Shown: piece after piece, positions 48,362-58,781 of the stretch | Numbering within the stretch: position 1 is the stretch's first letter | How the letters are laid out: every line of letters begins with the position of its first letter | DNA from: Psilocybe azurescens | Taxonomy: Eukaryota; Basidiomycota; Agaricomycetes; Agaricales; Agrocybaceae | Direction: 5' to 3' | Assembly: GCA_023853785.1 (NCBI GenBank) | Contig: JAJIRX010000181.1 | Span: 219,996-283,995, forward strand | Length of the DNA stretch: 64,000 nt | Notes under the pieces: generated by a model | Told to the model about the DNA's origin: nothing | What the model saw: only the letters and a program-made list of their open reading frames with translations | Databases searched by the model: none | Translations under genes and position numbers: made by a program

Positions 48362-50452
48362 GAATACTTTTTTGCAGTGTGGGGCTATACAGACACATGA
48401 GGGAAATCTGTTTCTTTCTTTCTTTCCTTCCCCCATCATTGTTGTCTCCCCATTGTCCTTGGGATATGTCTGCTTATTTTCCTGCATGTCTTTCTACAGT
48501 TTTATACTCTTGTTGGTGTTGATATGCAGTCCTACATAGTGTACATCCTTACTCAGCATTGCAAAAGTGACTGAGCACTGCATGACATACATATTAAAAC
48601 TCTTCATTGACATGTTTGTTCACTCACAATTTTGAGTGAACAAGGAAATGTAGAACTTCAAAAATTATAGATAATAAAGAATATATATACATGAGTGCTT
48701 CAGCAAATTTAGAAAGGTATATGACCATCCTTTGTTTTTAAAATAGCCTTAACATGAATATCCATTGTGAATATAAAATCACATGGTGCTCAGTCACTTT
48801 TTGTAATGCCAAGTAGCTGTTTGATCTGACTACAGTTTAGCAGTGTTTTTGGTGCAACATATTATTAGTCTTTGTGTCATCTGTCAATAATTTCATATAG
48901 TCCTTACATGTATAACTGGCTTCTGTGTATATTGATAGTATTATTTACTGCTACTGTCTACAAAAAAAATAGTATTTGTAAATCTCATTTCAAGTCTATA
49001 GTTGTTATGACTTATATAATGATTGGTTGTATTGATCCTTGAATACATGCTTTAAGATGTATCTGAACACTTAGATAAGATTGAATTTATCCTAAGTAAG
49101 ATATCTAGTAGCATAATGGGTATCTCTAGACCTATGAAATAGATTGAGTAGTAAAAATAAAGGTGGTCCTTCAGAGGGTGATTCAGCTGTAAGTGTAATG
49201 TTTTGTGCAATTTGTGGTTCAGAAGCTTGAGACTTTAATGAGTTCAAGTTTTATGAATATCTTGTGAAAGTTCACACAAGGAATGGGTAGTAAAATGAGT
49301 TAAGATTCTTCTGGCCTCATTTGAACTCTCTTAAATACAGGAAAGTATTTCTACAACTGTCAAGCATATTCTGTAAAGTTCTACACTGCTAGTTTGTTAT
49401 CTGGCCAAGGACTGATGCTTGTTTTATTCTAAGTGGACTCTGCAATGTTCAGTTATTGGAGATGCTTAAACAGGCATTGCTTCCTTCTACAATCTTGTTA
49501 TTCATATTTAAAGAGGAAATCACATGTAGTTTCAAGAAAAAGAAAGTGTCCACTATCTAGATGGATTAATTAACTACCTAAATGTGTATTGTACAGCCAA
49601 TTTGGTCAGTTCTTTAAGAGAAGAGAATGAAACAGTCTTGAGCTGGAATTTTGGAATAAGGGCAAAGGGATCTATGGAATGCAAATATACTATAACAATA
49701 GTGCTATATGCACATTAAATTATATGTAGTGCTACATGTCAAATATGTAATATTGATTGTAATAGTTGACATGTTATATGGGCACTGTTCAGCTGCTGAT
49801 GAACATGTGTTCCATGCTGTGGTACATGTTCTTCTCTTCATCAAATACTCTCTTTCTTTTGATGATGATGATCTTCTACTTTGTCTTCAATGAGTCTGCT
49901 TCATGTTTCTGATTGGATTTGTTTTGATATCATTGTATAGCAATACAATTTGTTTTAATGTGAGGCCATAGAAGTTGCCTACCTTCTCTTCTATCAATGT
50001 CAATGCCTTCAGCACAATGTTTATTGATGCAGTATTGTCCTTGTTCACATATGCTACAAAGGACATAGTGACCCATACTATGTCTCCAGTCTTAAATGCC
50101 ACTGGTTTGACATGTTTCATGCTGTTATGTGGTGTGTATCTTTTTTATCATCTTTGGTTTTCTTGTTATATGCCATGAATGCAGTTGCTTGACAAACACC
50201 GTGTGGTAGTTGTCATCCTGTCAACAATGTCTTCAGCTAGTGGATAATGTTTTGTTAATATAATGGCACAAACTTACATTGAATTCTGACATTGCAGTTG
50301 ATTCTTTCACATTGTGCTGTGCACCTGTGTACACCTGCTCCAATGTGGCCTTGGCCTCTATCAAGTCATAGCTGGGGTCCATGGACTGTGGTTGTTGTCT
50401 TGATGTTTGTATTGTTTGTGATTGATTTGAGCAAGTGTGGTGGTGTTGTTGC
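48362..50452. other. AT-rich, CpG-void block
   Basis: Reading every line from 48362 to 50452, I find only one CpG dinucleotide (50200-50201) in about 2.1 kb, while TpG and CpA are plentiful. At this base composition tens would be expected. This is the footprint of cytosine methylation followed by deamination, as seen in methylated transposon DNA of Agaricomycetes. No intact gene is present in it apart from a remnant at its right side. Confidence 0.75.
49887..50450 (-). pseudogene. Decayed gene remnant in the CpG-void block
   Basis: Minus-strand fragments read SYDLIEAKATLEQVYTGAQH (around 50330) and, in the 49887-50120 frame, PVAFKTGDIVWVTMSFVAY with KALTLIEEKV. The GDIVWVTMSFVA-type segment resembles one I associate with proteins encoded near Agaricomycete transposons, but I cannot name the family. 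The pieces are separated by stops and the base composition matches the surrounding decayed DNA. Confidence 0.4.
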
Positions 50453-50612
50453 TCGGGGTTAATGCCAAATGCTTGGCCTCATCACACTTGGCCCATTATA
50501 TATATCAAGCAATGGCTGCCTCAAGCACTCGCCCTCATGGGCCAATGGCCACTGGCACTTCTCCCTGGCCCTAAGCAATGAAGTGACACTGGTGGCCCCT
50601 CGTTCTGTGAAG

Positions 50613-50620
50613 TATAAATA
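50613..50620 (+). promoter_or_regulatory. TATA box of the DIRS-like retroelement remnant
   Basis: TATAAATA about 155 bp upstream of the first in-frame ATG of the gag-like region, in a segment much more GC-rich than the block to its left. A plausible core promoter for the remnant. Confidence 0.45.
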
Positions 50621-50767
50621 AGGCAGCAAGTGTAGGGGAGTAGACATTGGTCATCCCACACTGCACTCGCAGTACACAACAGACTCACTTACTTGCACAG
50701 TAATTTTGATCTACACACTCGGACTCCTGAATCCACTCACCCTCGCATCCACTCTTGCACTTAGTGC

Positions 50768-52153
50768 ATGACAAAGAAGTCCGCGTCAAACGCCAATCAG
50801 TATTGCAGCAACGGCAAATTTGCCCGTCGTCCGGATCCTGAGGATCTGTCTGCCACTCTTGACCACTTAGAAGTTGAACTTCTGTTAAACCCCGAGCCAC
50901 ACTCCCCATGTCATTCCCCGAAAACACCGACACCGCTAGCGGCTCGTCTCTTCCATCGGCACCAGCTCTGTCATCTCAACTCACCAACCTTACAAGCACA
51001 GTCAATGTACTTAGCTCCGTCCCTTCGATCCCTTTTTCCCCAAATCGAGCGGCACACATCATGGCGATTATCACGCACACCTTCCATGCCCCGGATCTCT
51101 ACAAGCTTGATTCAAAGTACCATGACAAGGAGCCCGCCTTCGCTTTCAATAGCACTACCCTGCAATTTGAGACCAGCAACCGGGCGGCTCATGACTATAA
51201 GACTATCACGTCCTTGTTCAACCCTCTCGTTACATATTTCAACATTCTATCTTCACACATTCCGAGCCAGGGAAATCGTATGGTTCCCTTTTGTGTTCTT
51301 CCAGTTTATAAACCACTTCCACAAAATTGCGTCAGAATATGAATGGCCAGCCACACTCGAGTACACAATGGCTTTCTTTGCACGTCGACGCTTGGAAATG
51401 GAGGAAGAGGGAAACTACGCGAAGTGGGCCTCTCCTGATGCAGAACTAATGTCTGAGCACCTATTTGGTCATCGGAAAGTCCCCACAAAGTCCTTGTCAA
51501 ACTCGTCCAAAAACACCGGGACCACCGGGAAGAAAGACAATAGCTCTACCATCTGCCGCGAATTTCAACCTTGGAACGTGCATGCAAACACCCTGCCCCT
51601 TTGGTCGTCTTCACCAGAAGGCTGCCCCAGAAAAATCCACTTAGGAAATTGGCAGGACAGGAACACCCCCACCTGTGCCTTCTCGTCCTTGCCCTGCACG
51701 CGACGTAGCCTTTAACTACTGGTCATGGCCCTGAACCCTCTGAAACTCTGTCTCTTCCCCACTCAAAAATGTTTCCCTTCCTCACAGCTCCCCCTGCTCG
51801 TCCCAACACTAGCCCCCGGGCTAATCTCCCACCTTCTGCTGCCACATCAGCCAGCCTCCCACGCGTTTCCACTACTCTCAACAAAAATGCTTGGACTTAC
51901 TACCTACGTAATTACCCAGACCATGTGTTTGTAGATACAATAATCCACATTATTTGGCACGGGCGCTCACCTCAGTTTCTCTGGAAACAAATTGATCTCT
52001 CAAACTTGTATCAACCTGAAGTCAGCCTTTGACTCTCACGCAACCACACTAGCTCTGTCCACAGACATTACTGCTCAAGTGGCCAACGGCCGCACGCATG
52101 GGCCTTTCAAGCAACCCCCTTTCCTAATTTCCGCTGCTCACCCCTGGGTGCAG
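50768..52153 (+). pseudogene. DIRS-like retroelement, gag-like region and start of reverse transcriptase, truncated
   Basis: Fragments in several frames give one protein order. First a gag-like domain (RAAHIMAIITHTFHAP; ASEYEWPATLEYTMAFFAR; EGNYAKWASPDAELMSEHLF). Then a Cys-rich knuckle near 51555-51615 (ICREF..., GTCMQTPCPFGRLHQK). Then NAWTYYLRNYPDHVFVDTII, GRTHGPFKQPP and finally PNFRCSPLGAA, the block that precedes the reverse-transcriptase fingers in basidiomycete DIRS-like elements. At that point the sequence is cut by the left end of the KDZ transposon; the remainder of RT is absent from the window. Frame breaks are several. Assignment to DIRS-like is from memory of family layout and is moderately sure. 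Confidence 0.6.
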
Positions 52154-53420
52154 CAATAGTAGTGACCAGCGGTTTTCATATTTTAGGGACCTATCCACAG
52201 ATGTGATTTGAATAGGGCCTAAGGGTAATGAGATGCATTTCATTATTTCATAATGAGCCTGGTTCTGTAGTTTTCAATAGGGCAGCTATATCATTGATAC
52301 TCAGGTATTTCATAACTAAACTGGGCAGGATATATCTCATAAATTCATAAATATCCTGGCTATCATTAATATTGGCTCTTTCATTTCTTTCAAACCTGGC
52401 CTGGCTATCAGCAGGAATTTCATTATCCATGGAACTCATTGTTATCAATACAAACAGGTATTTCATTTCCCTTTCCTGTATTTCATTATCCCTGGAATTC
52501 ATTATCCTCAATACAGATAGGTATTTCATTTCCCTTTCCTATATTTCATTAACCCTGGAATTCATTATCCTCAATATACATAGGTATTTCATTTCCCATT
52601 CCTATATTTCATTATCCCTGGAATTCATTATCCTCAATATAAATAGGTATTTCATTTCCCATTCCTATATTTCATTATCTCTGGAATTCATTATCCTTAA
52701 TATAAATAGGTATTTCATTTCCCTTTCCTATATTTCATTAACCCTGGAATTCATTATCCTCAATATAAATAGGTATTTCATTTCCCTTTCCTATATTTCA
52801 TTATCCCTGGAATTCATTATCCTCAATATAAATAGGTATTTCATTTCCCTTTCCTATATTTCATTATCCCTGGAATTCATTATCCTCAATATAAATAGGT
52901 ATTTCATTTCCCTTTCCTATATTTCATTATCTCTGGAATTCATTATCCTTAATATAAATAGGTATTTCATTTCCCATTCCTATATTTCATTATCTCTGGA
53001 ATTTCATTATCCTCAATATAAATAGGTATTTCATTTCCCTTTCCTATATTTCATTATCTCTGGAATTTCATTATCTTCAATATAAATAGGTATTTCATTT
53101 CCCTTTCCTATATTTCATTATTTCTGGAATTCATTATCCTCAATATAAATAGGTATTTCATTTCCCTTTTCTATATTTCATTATCCCTGGAATTCATTAT
53201 CCTCAATATAAATAGGTATTTCATTTCCCTTTCCTGTATTTCATTATCTCTGGAATTTCATTATCCTCAATACAGATAGGTATCTCACTTCCCTTTTCTA
53301 TATTTCATTATCCCTGGAATTCATTATCCTCAATACAACCAGGTATTTCATTTCCTCTCACTGTATTTCATTATCCCTGGAATTCATTATCCTCAATATA
53401 AATAGATATCTCATTTTCCT
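52154..53420 (+). repeat. Left inverted end of the KDZ element with 63-bp tandem array
   Basis: 52154-52440 is unique sequence matching the reverse complement of about 63360-63653. From about 52440 to 53410 there are some 15 copies of a 63-bp unit (GGAATTCATTATCCTCAATA, then TAAATAGGTATTTCATTTCC, then CTTTCCTATATTTCATTATC). Because 63 is a multiple of three, the array stays open in frame and mimics a 217-codon ORF of 21-residue repeats; I do not regard it as coding. There is no CpG from 52172 to 53486. Confidence 0.9.
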
Positions 53421-53618
53421 TTACCAAATCTACCTATATTTTATTGTATCTACTGCATCTCTATCTATATTATCAACTAATATCTAATCGGAAATAGCAC
53501 TATATCTACATCTATCTAATTAGGTCTATACCTCTAAACCAAGAATCTAAAACAGAGCATCTTAATCTAGAACTTATCTATAAGTTGTCTGTTAAGTGCC
53601 TACAATGACTTGCGAGTA

Positions 53619-56536
53619 CTAAAAAGTCACATTAGTCAGACAAAGCATTCTGAAGATTGAGAGGACTTGCCGTTTCGAGTGTGGTTTGTCAGAAACATCC
53701 ACATCATCATCAACATGAGCACGTTTGGTGGATGCACTCAGCAATCCACTGACAATGTTAGACAAAACCCAATGAACATCGTCAACAGCAACTTCAAATT
53801 CAGCTACACCCCCAGAACCGCCTACTACCAGTCTTCCCCACCATCCCAATGAAAGTATAATCAAAAAGAAGCCGTTCGGGCCAGAATGTGCTACCTTTGA
53901 CCAATGTCGCCCCACTGGCATGTCACGCTGACGGCGGCCAAGAAGAGTCCTGAGCACGCCAGGCAGGCTGCATTGACATCCACCACTGGCGCCATGAAAT
54001 TATGAAATCCGCAACCTTGATGATTTTTGGATATCGATTAAGCTTTCTGGTGTTCTTCATCCACCACGGAATTTCGACAGGACGTGGCTTTGTTGGAAGG
54101 GACTACATGGCTGTCAGTTACATTAGAAACAAAACTTCAAGATAACATACCCCATTGTTGTGGTAAGACTGCTCAAATACGATCCACTTTTCGACCAAGG
54201 CCTGCCAGCTCACTCCATTACACATACTACGAAGCTTGCTGAAGTTCTTCTCGTCCGTAACATAACCTGTTGCTGGAAAGGAGGCAAAGTCGAGCAATGT
54301 CGAAGTTGGAATTTCACCACGAGAAGCCGGAGACAGCGACTTATTAGCTGTTGAAGGGCTGATACCAAGATCCACAGCTGATGATTGAGACAGCATGTTT
54401 GCAACAGTCGATGCGTCGACACCAGGTGAGGAAGCAGGAACAGGATGGTGCACACCATTCTCGTCAGCTTCAGGACTGCGAGTTGGAGTATCTGCTCCTT
54501 GCGTGGAAGGCGAAGCTCAAGATTCAACATCTCCTGCGCAAGCCGAAGCGGAGGTCTCTGTGTTTCCATCGGAAGCTGAACCGGGGTTCTGCTTGATGGG
54601 GTAGTCGGAACAGATAGCTTGACACTGATTTCATTAGCCGAGGGAACGATCCTGGGGCGATAAGATATGCGTAAGTTTAAACGTTCAACGGATAATCAAG
54701 AAAAACAACATACGACTCAGGCTTGTCAACATCCATAGGACCGACAGCGGATACGGGCTCGTCGTTCTTATCGGTCGTTCGCTCGCTCCGCCCTCCGTTT
54801 GCATCCTCGGGAGGACTCTCGGTCTCAGTGGGTCCATCCTCACGGGACGCAGCTGTCGCTGACGGTTCGTGGGCTCGGTTCAGTGGTGGTGGACGCTTGA
54901 GCCGCCCGGATTCGATGTGGTGCTGTGGGAAGGCACCGCAGTGTGCCTGTACAACTGGATGTAAACCATCAAGCTGCAGAATATACAGTGAGTGACGTAC
55001 CCATTGCCCTTCCCATGCTGTGCCTTGCTTTTGATAGTCACCGGCTTATCATCCCCCATACGCTTTTTCCGAACAATTCCTCGAAGATCCTCTTGTTTTC
55101 AGCGATGTTGCGCTCTTTTTGAAGTTTGTATTCGAATTTGATTGGGCCAGTACAGCCGCCAGCTTGTGCTTAAAGGGGCGAGAGGCAACGGTAAGTTGAC
55201 ATGAACGCATGACGGGGGACCTCAACTCGCACCTTTGTCTTTGTTTGTTTTACTCATGCCCTCTTCACTGTCGTCGTCATCGTCGTCGAGCTCATCTTCA
55301 TCCTCGAGCTCGTCCTCCTCAAGCTCGTCCTCCTCAAGCTCGTCCTCCTCAAGCTCGTCCTCCTCGTCCTCCCTCGACCTCGTTGTTCTTACTACCTTCT
55401 TGCTCGTCTTTTGAAGCCATTTGAGTATGATCGTCTTGGTCAGGGGCCGGAGTCGAGGATGTTGAAGACAAAGAACGCTGTTTGCGTACGGCCTCCGCTA
55501 TCAAAGCTGTGAGTGATGTTTACTTATGCGAACTACCTCCATACTTACGAAAGCCTTCGTGCAGGTGTTCGTCCCACTTGGCTGCGACCAACTTCCATGG
55601 TTTTGTTCCAAGCGTCTCCGCAAAGGTGAGGTCCGGATCTTCTTCAAACTTTGTTTCATAACTAACACCAGGTTTTAGATTGAGTCAACGAAACAGAGTA
55701 TATGAATAGGTACATGCTTCATCGTATAGATTTTTCCACCTTGTTGAGGATTAGGACCACCGGCGAACACACAGAAGGCCCAGCCGGTCTCTTCCTCAAG
55801 AGTCTTGAAGTATGCGAGCAAGGTCTTCCCAACACGGTCGACACCGCTAAACCAAGGAAGGTCAGCATTGGATAGTTTCAGGGAACAGAGCGCTTTACTG
55901 TTGGTATTTTTGTACACGCTTCGCTCTCTGTCTGGGGCTTATCTGCGTGATCCACGAAGCTCTTCCTGTACGTCTCTACCTCGTCCTTGATGTCCTGGCT
56001 CTCTTTATTATATTCTCTTCGGCACACCTCGGTCTGTATTTGGATTCTCAATCTCCCCTTTTCTCCGTCCTTCAGGCTTTGAAGATGATTACTGTACTCT
56101 GCGTCGACCAGTTCCTTCAGCTTGCTCTCGTAGTATAGCTTCTGGTATGCTTGCCAAGGAGCAGGCATCTTGGTCGCTTTCTTAACTGGAATGATGCCCT
56201 CCTTCGATGCCAGAGTAGAAGGCCGTGTATTATTGTGAAACCACTGAAAAAGACGCTGCATTTGACGGTGAGTTGCCATTCGTGATGTATATCAATCCCA
56301 TTTCACTTACCTTTTCCATAACCTTTCGTTTCCCTCGTTTTGCGGCCTCTTCGCTTCCTGAAGCTGCTATTTCATCTGCTGTTGGCTGGGGGATATGGAA
56401 AGTAGCTGCCCAGTCCTCGTATACTTTGGTATAAAAAGCACTTGTTTTCTGAGTCTGCTGGGCCTCTTGAAAAGCAGGAACTCGCTCTTTGAGCCAAATG
56501 AACTCAGAATATGTAGTCCACTTTTGACGCAGTCAT
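53619..56536 (-). CDS. KDZ passenger gene A: uncharacterised Agaricomycete protein family
   Basis: Minus-strand multi-exon gene. The likely start is ATG 56536 (MTASK), joined to KWTTYSEFIWLKERVPAFQ by a one-base change in an A run. Next come VYEDWAATFHIP and KRGKRKVMEK|WFHNNTR (intron about 56246-56312), a charged helical region (56279-55880), then ETGWAFCVFAGGPNPQQGG (55800-55740). A long acidic tract follows (LEEDE repeats, 55253-55400), then Ser/Pro-rich linkers, WQALVEKWIVFEQSYHNNG (about 54160-54225) and a C-terminal NGFFLIILSLGWW ... DDVHWVLSNI. I recognise this order (WF.NNTR start, TGW.F..AGG centre, EKW..FE, LSWW end) from large, unnamed Agaricomycete families. Function unknown. Several frame changes mean the exact exons are unsure. 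Confidence 0.6.
55300..55365 (-). repeat. 15-bp tandem repeat encoding an acidic tract
   Basis: The unit CTCGTCCTCCTCAAG (plus strand) occurs about four times in a row, encoding repeated LEEDE on the minus strand within passenger gene A. Confidence 0.75.
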
Positions 56537-56566
56537 TTTTCCTGGGTTAAGAAAACGAGAAGAACA

Positions 56567-57656
56567 ATGTGGCGCAAACTCTCTTGCTGTGTGACAAATT
56601 TGTGGCAACGTATAAATTGTCGAGGCCAAACAAAAACTTCTGACGTGTCTTTCATTTCAGGCATCAACTTGAACTTTAGACGACCCCAGCAAATGCAACT
56701 TACTGAGACGATTAAAGGTAAAGTTTATTGTTCCTTTGACTTATATCCATGCCCGATTTATTCTTCTTCAGACTCTCTCGACATTGGTAACGACAAAGGG
56801 CCACTCCCGCCGGTTCCTCTCCGTACTAAACCAGTGCTAACGACCACCGCTCTCGCTCTCCTCTCGTGCTCCCAAACGTTAAGAAAGTCGAACCTGCTTC
56901 TGAAGACAATGAATCACTGTCAGATGACGAGTATTGGTCGGCCGAGGAACAACCTGTGACTGAGGTAATTTCCATTTACTCAAGTTCGAAGTGATGTAGA
57001 ACTGAACATCGTTATAGTCTATTTCCCTGTCACCCCCTTTCACTCAAGCTCGTGTTGAATCCGCAAATGACAGAAACGACTCTGATCAGGGAAGACGGAA
57101 ATGACTCTGATCAGGAATACTGGTCGCACATTCCATCGTTCGACTTCAACGACGAGACATTCAACACTGTGTATTCGTCTGCTTGTTATAACGGGCGCCC
57201 AGGTCTTCGAGCGAGACGCCTAGCAGAACAACCTCTGGACTGTCAGCTCCTGGACCATCGACTTTGTTCCATAACGGTACATCTCAATCACTGGCTGCGC
57301 ACCCACTCACACCATCCCGCACAAAGAAGTACTACACCGTTACCAAGGGATGTGCCGTTGGAGTCTTTGACAACTGGTAAGTCTATCTCTTTTCGTTCTT
57401 TTTATCAAGAAAGTTGTTATATTGGTATTTAGGAACATCACGAAGGCAGCTGTGGATGGCGTGAACGGAACTTATCAGGGATTCAATACACTGGAAGAGG
57501 CTTGGGAAATCTACAACCAATGTCAGCGAACTTGGCTATCTTGAGATCATTTAGTAATTACTTTCTTCATTTGTGACTGGCGTAGATAAAGAATTAGGTA
57601 GCCGTCGCTTTAGGTTTTTCATTCGTACTGAGAATACACCATATTTGATCCACTAA
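56567..57656 (+). CDS. KDZ passenger gene B: protein with viroplasmin/RNase H1 N-terminal-like domain
   Basis: The domain is split by an intron (about 57378-57431). KKYYTVTKGCAVGVFDNW lies before it and KAAVDGVNGTYQGFNTLEEA, then EIYNQ, after it. This is the RNA/DNA-hybrid-binding fold found at the N-terminus of RNase H1 and in caulimovirus viroplasmin, and it is frequent in single-domain Agaricomycete proteins. An acidic, Ser/Pro-rich region precedes it (YWSHIPSFDFNDETFNTVY). After a probable intron (57532-57585) the reading continues KELGSRRFRFFIR to a stop at 57654-57656. The 5' exons from 56567 to 57050 are uncertain. No RNase H catalytic domain is attached. Confidence 0.55.
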
Positions 57657-58781
57657 AATCCTCATACTGAGCTGATAAGCAATTGTTCGAGTTAAAAGGA
57701 CTTGAATTCGAAGTCTAAAGTCAACTGACATATAGCTAAGTTGAATGGCCCTCAAGGCAGAAAGGCCATGCTCAATAAGCGTAGCTCAAGTATTGCTTCG
57801 TTTAAGATTCAAGATTAGTATTAGGACTCTTGTCCCAATATTTCCCAAACACCAGAATAAAGTGTCATTCGTGATAAGAACAAGATATTGCAGGTCAGTT
57901 GTAGTTGACGATCTCAGTACGATTAGAATCAATCTGGATTCTCAGATACTCTTAGTTCATCATACATGAAGGCAATGAAAACCTCCAAAACGATTGCTCG
58001 CATTCGAGAATAGAGTGTTGTCCAGCTAGTTACATTTGAACACAGATCTATAGCTCATTCTAACGAAGGAAGTCGCTATCGTAGTAATTGTCAAACTAGA
58101 GGTTGTTCAACCTGAGGGTGCACAGAGGATTAGTCGCTTCACAAAAAGCTCTTGACAGGGCCAGTGTCCTACAATAAAATATTTGTAACGATTTCTTCCT
58201 CCATTTCTGGCCCAGTCTAGGTAAATAGGACTAGTTAACACTAGCAGTAAGTAGCCTTTGGCTACTCGTTCTCCACAACACATCTTACATTCGATTCAGA
58301 GTGTTGCGTCACAACCGCCAAGTGACAAGAACTTGGATATAGCTAAGTGGTTGGTTAACAGTTCGTACCCACCAAATAATTGATAGTTTTATCGACGTAG
58401 TTGGTATCATTATTGAACATAGACTATCTCATGTCAGACATTAAGCATATTTCATCGTGGCCCATTGCATCTCCCCATCTCTTCCCATTCAGGTATGCAA
58501 CCCCAATCTGCTCGCTTCCTAACTCCTTCTTCGTTGGCCTTTTCCGATTTCATTCGCCCCTCGTCGATATCGCGTTCGATCTTATTGCCATCTATTTTGC
58601 TGGTCTTGAGACGCGCTGATTAGATTACGCACGTGTGATTAATCGCTCACGTGCCTCGGCTAGTGACTTGAGCAAACCTGATACGTTTGGCTTTCATACC
58701 CTACCCTACGAAAATGAAAGCTCCTTCATTACCGTCCTCGCATCTCATTACAATGAAGATCAAACTCTCTATGAAACTGCC
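57657..58781. other. Gene-free stretch inside the KDZ element
   Basis: About 1.1 kb between passenger gene B and the transposase start; the transposase promoter should be here. Only short ORFs; no repeat or RNA recognised. Confidence 0.45.

Noticed and set aside
52372..53025. 217-codon ORF of 21-residue repeats
   Set aside because: It is a read-through of the 63-bp tandem array; the mirror array at 62978-63370 gives the same artefact. No start context and no support as a protein.
52440..53410. CRISPR-like regular repeats
   Set aside because: Units are contiguous without unique spacers, and the organism is a eukaryote.
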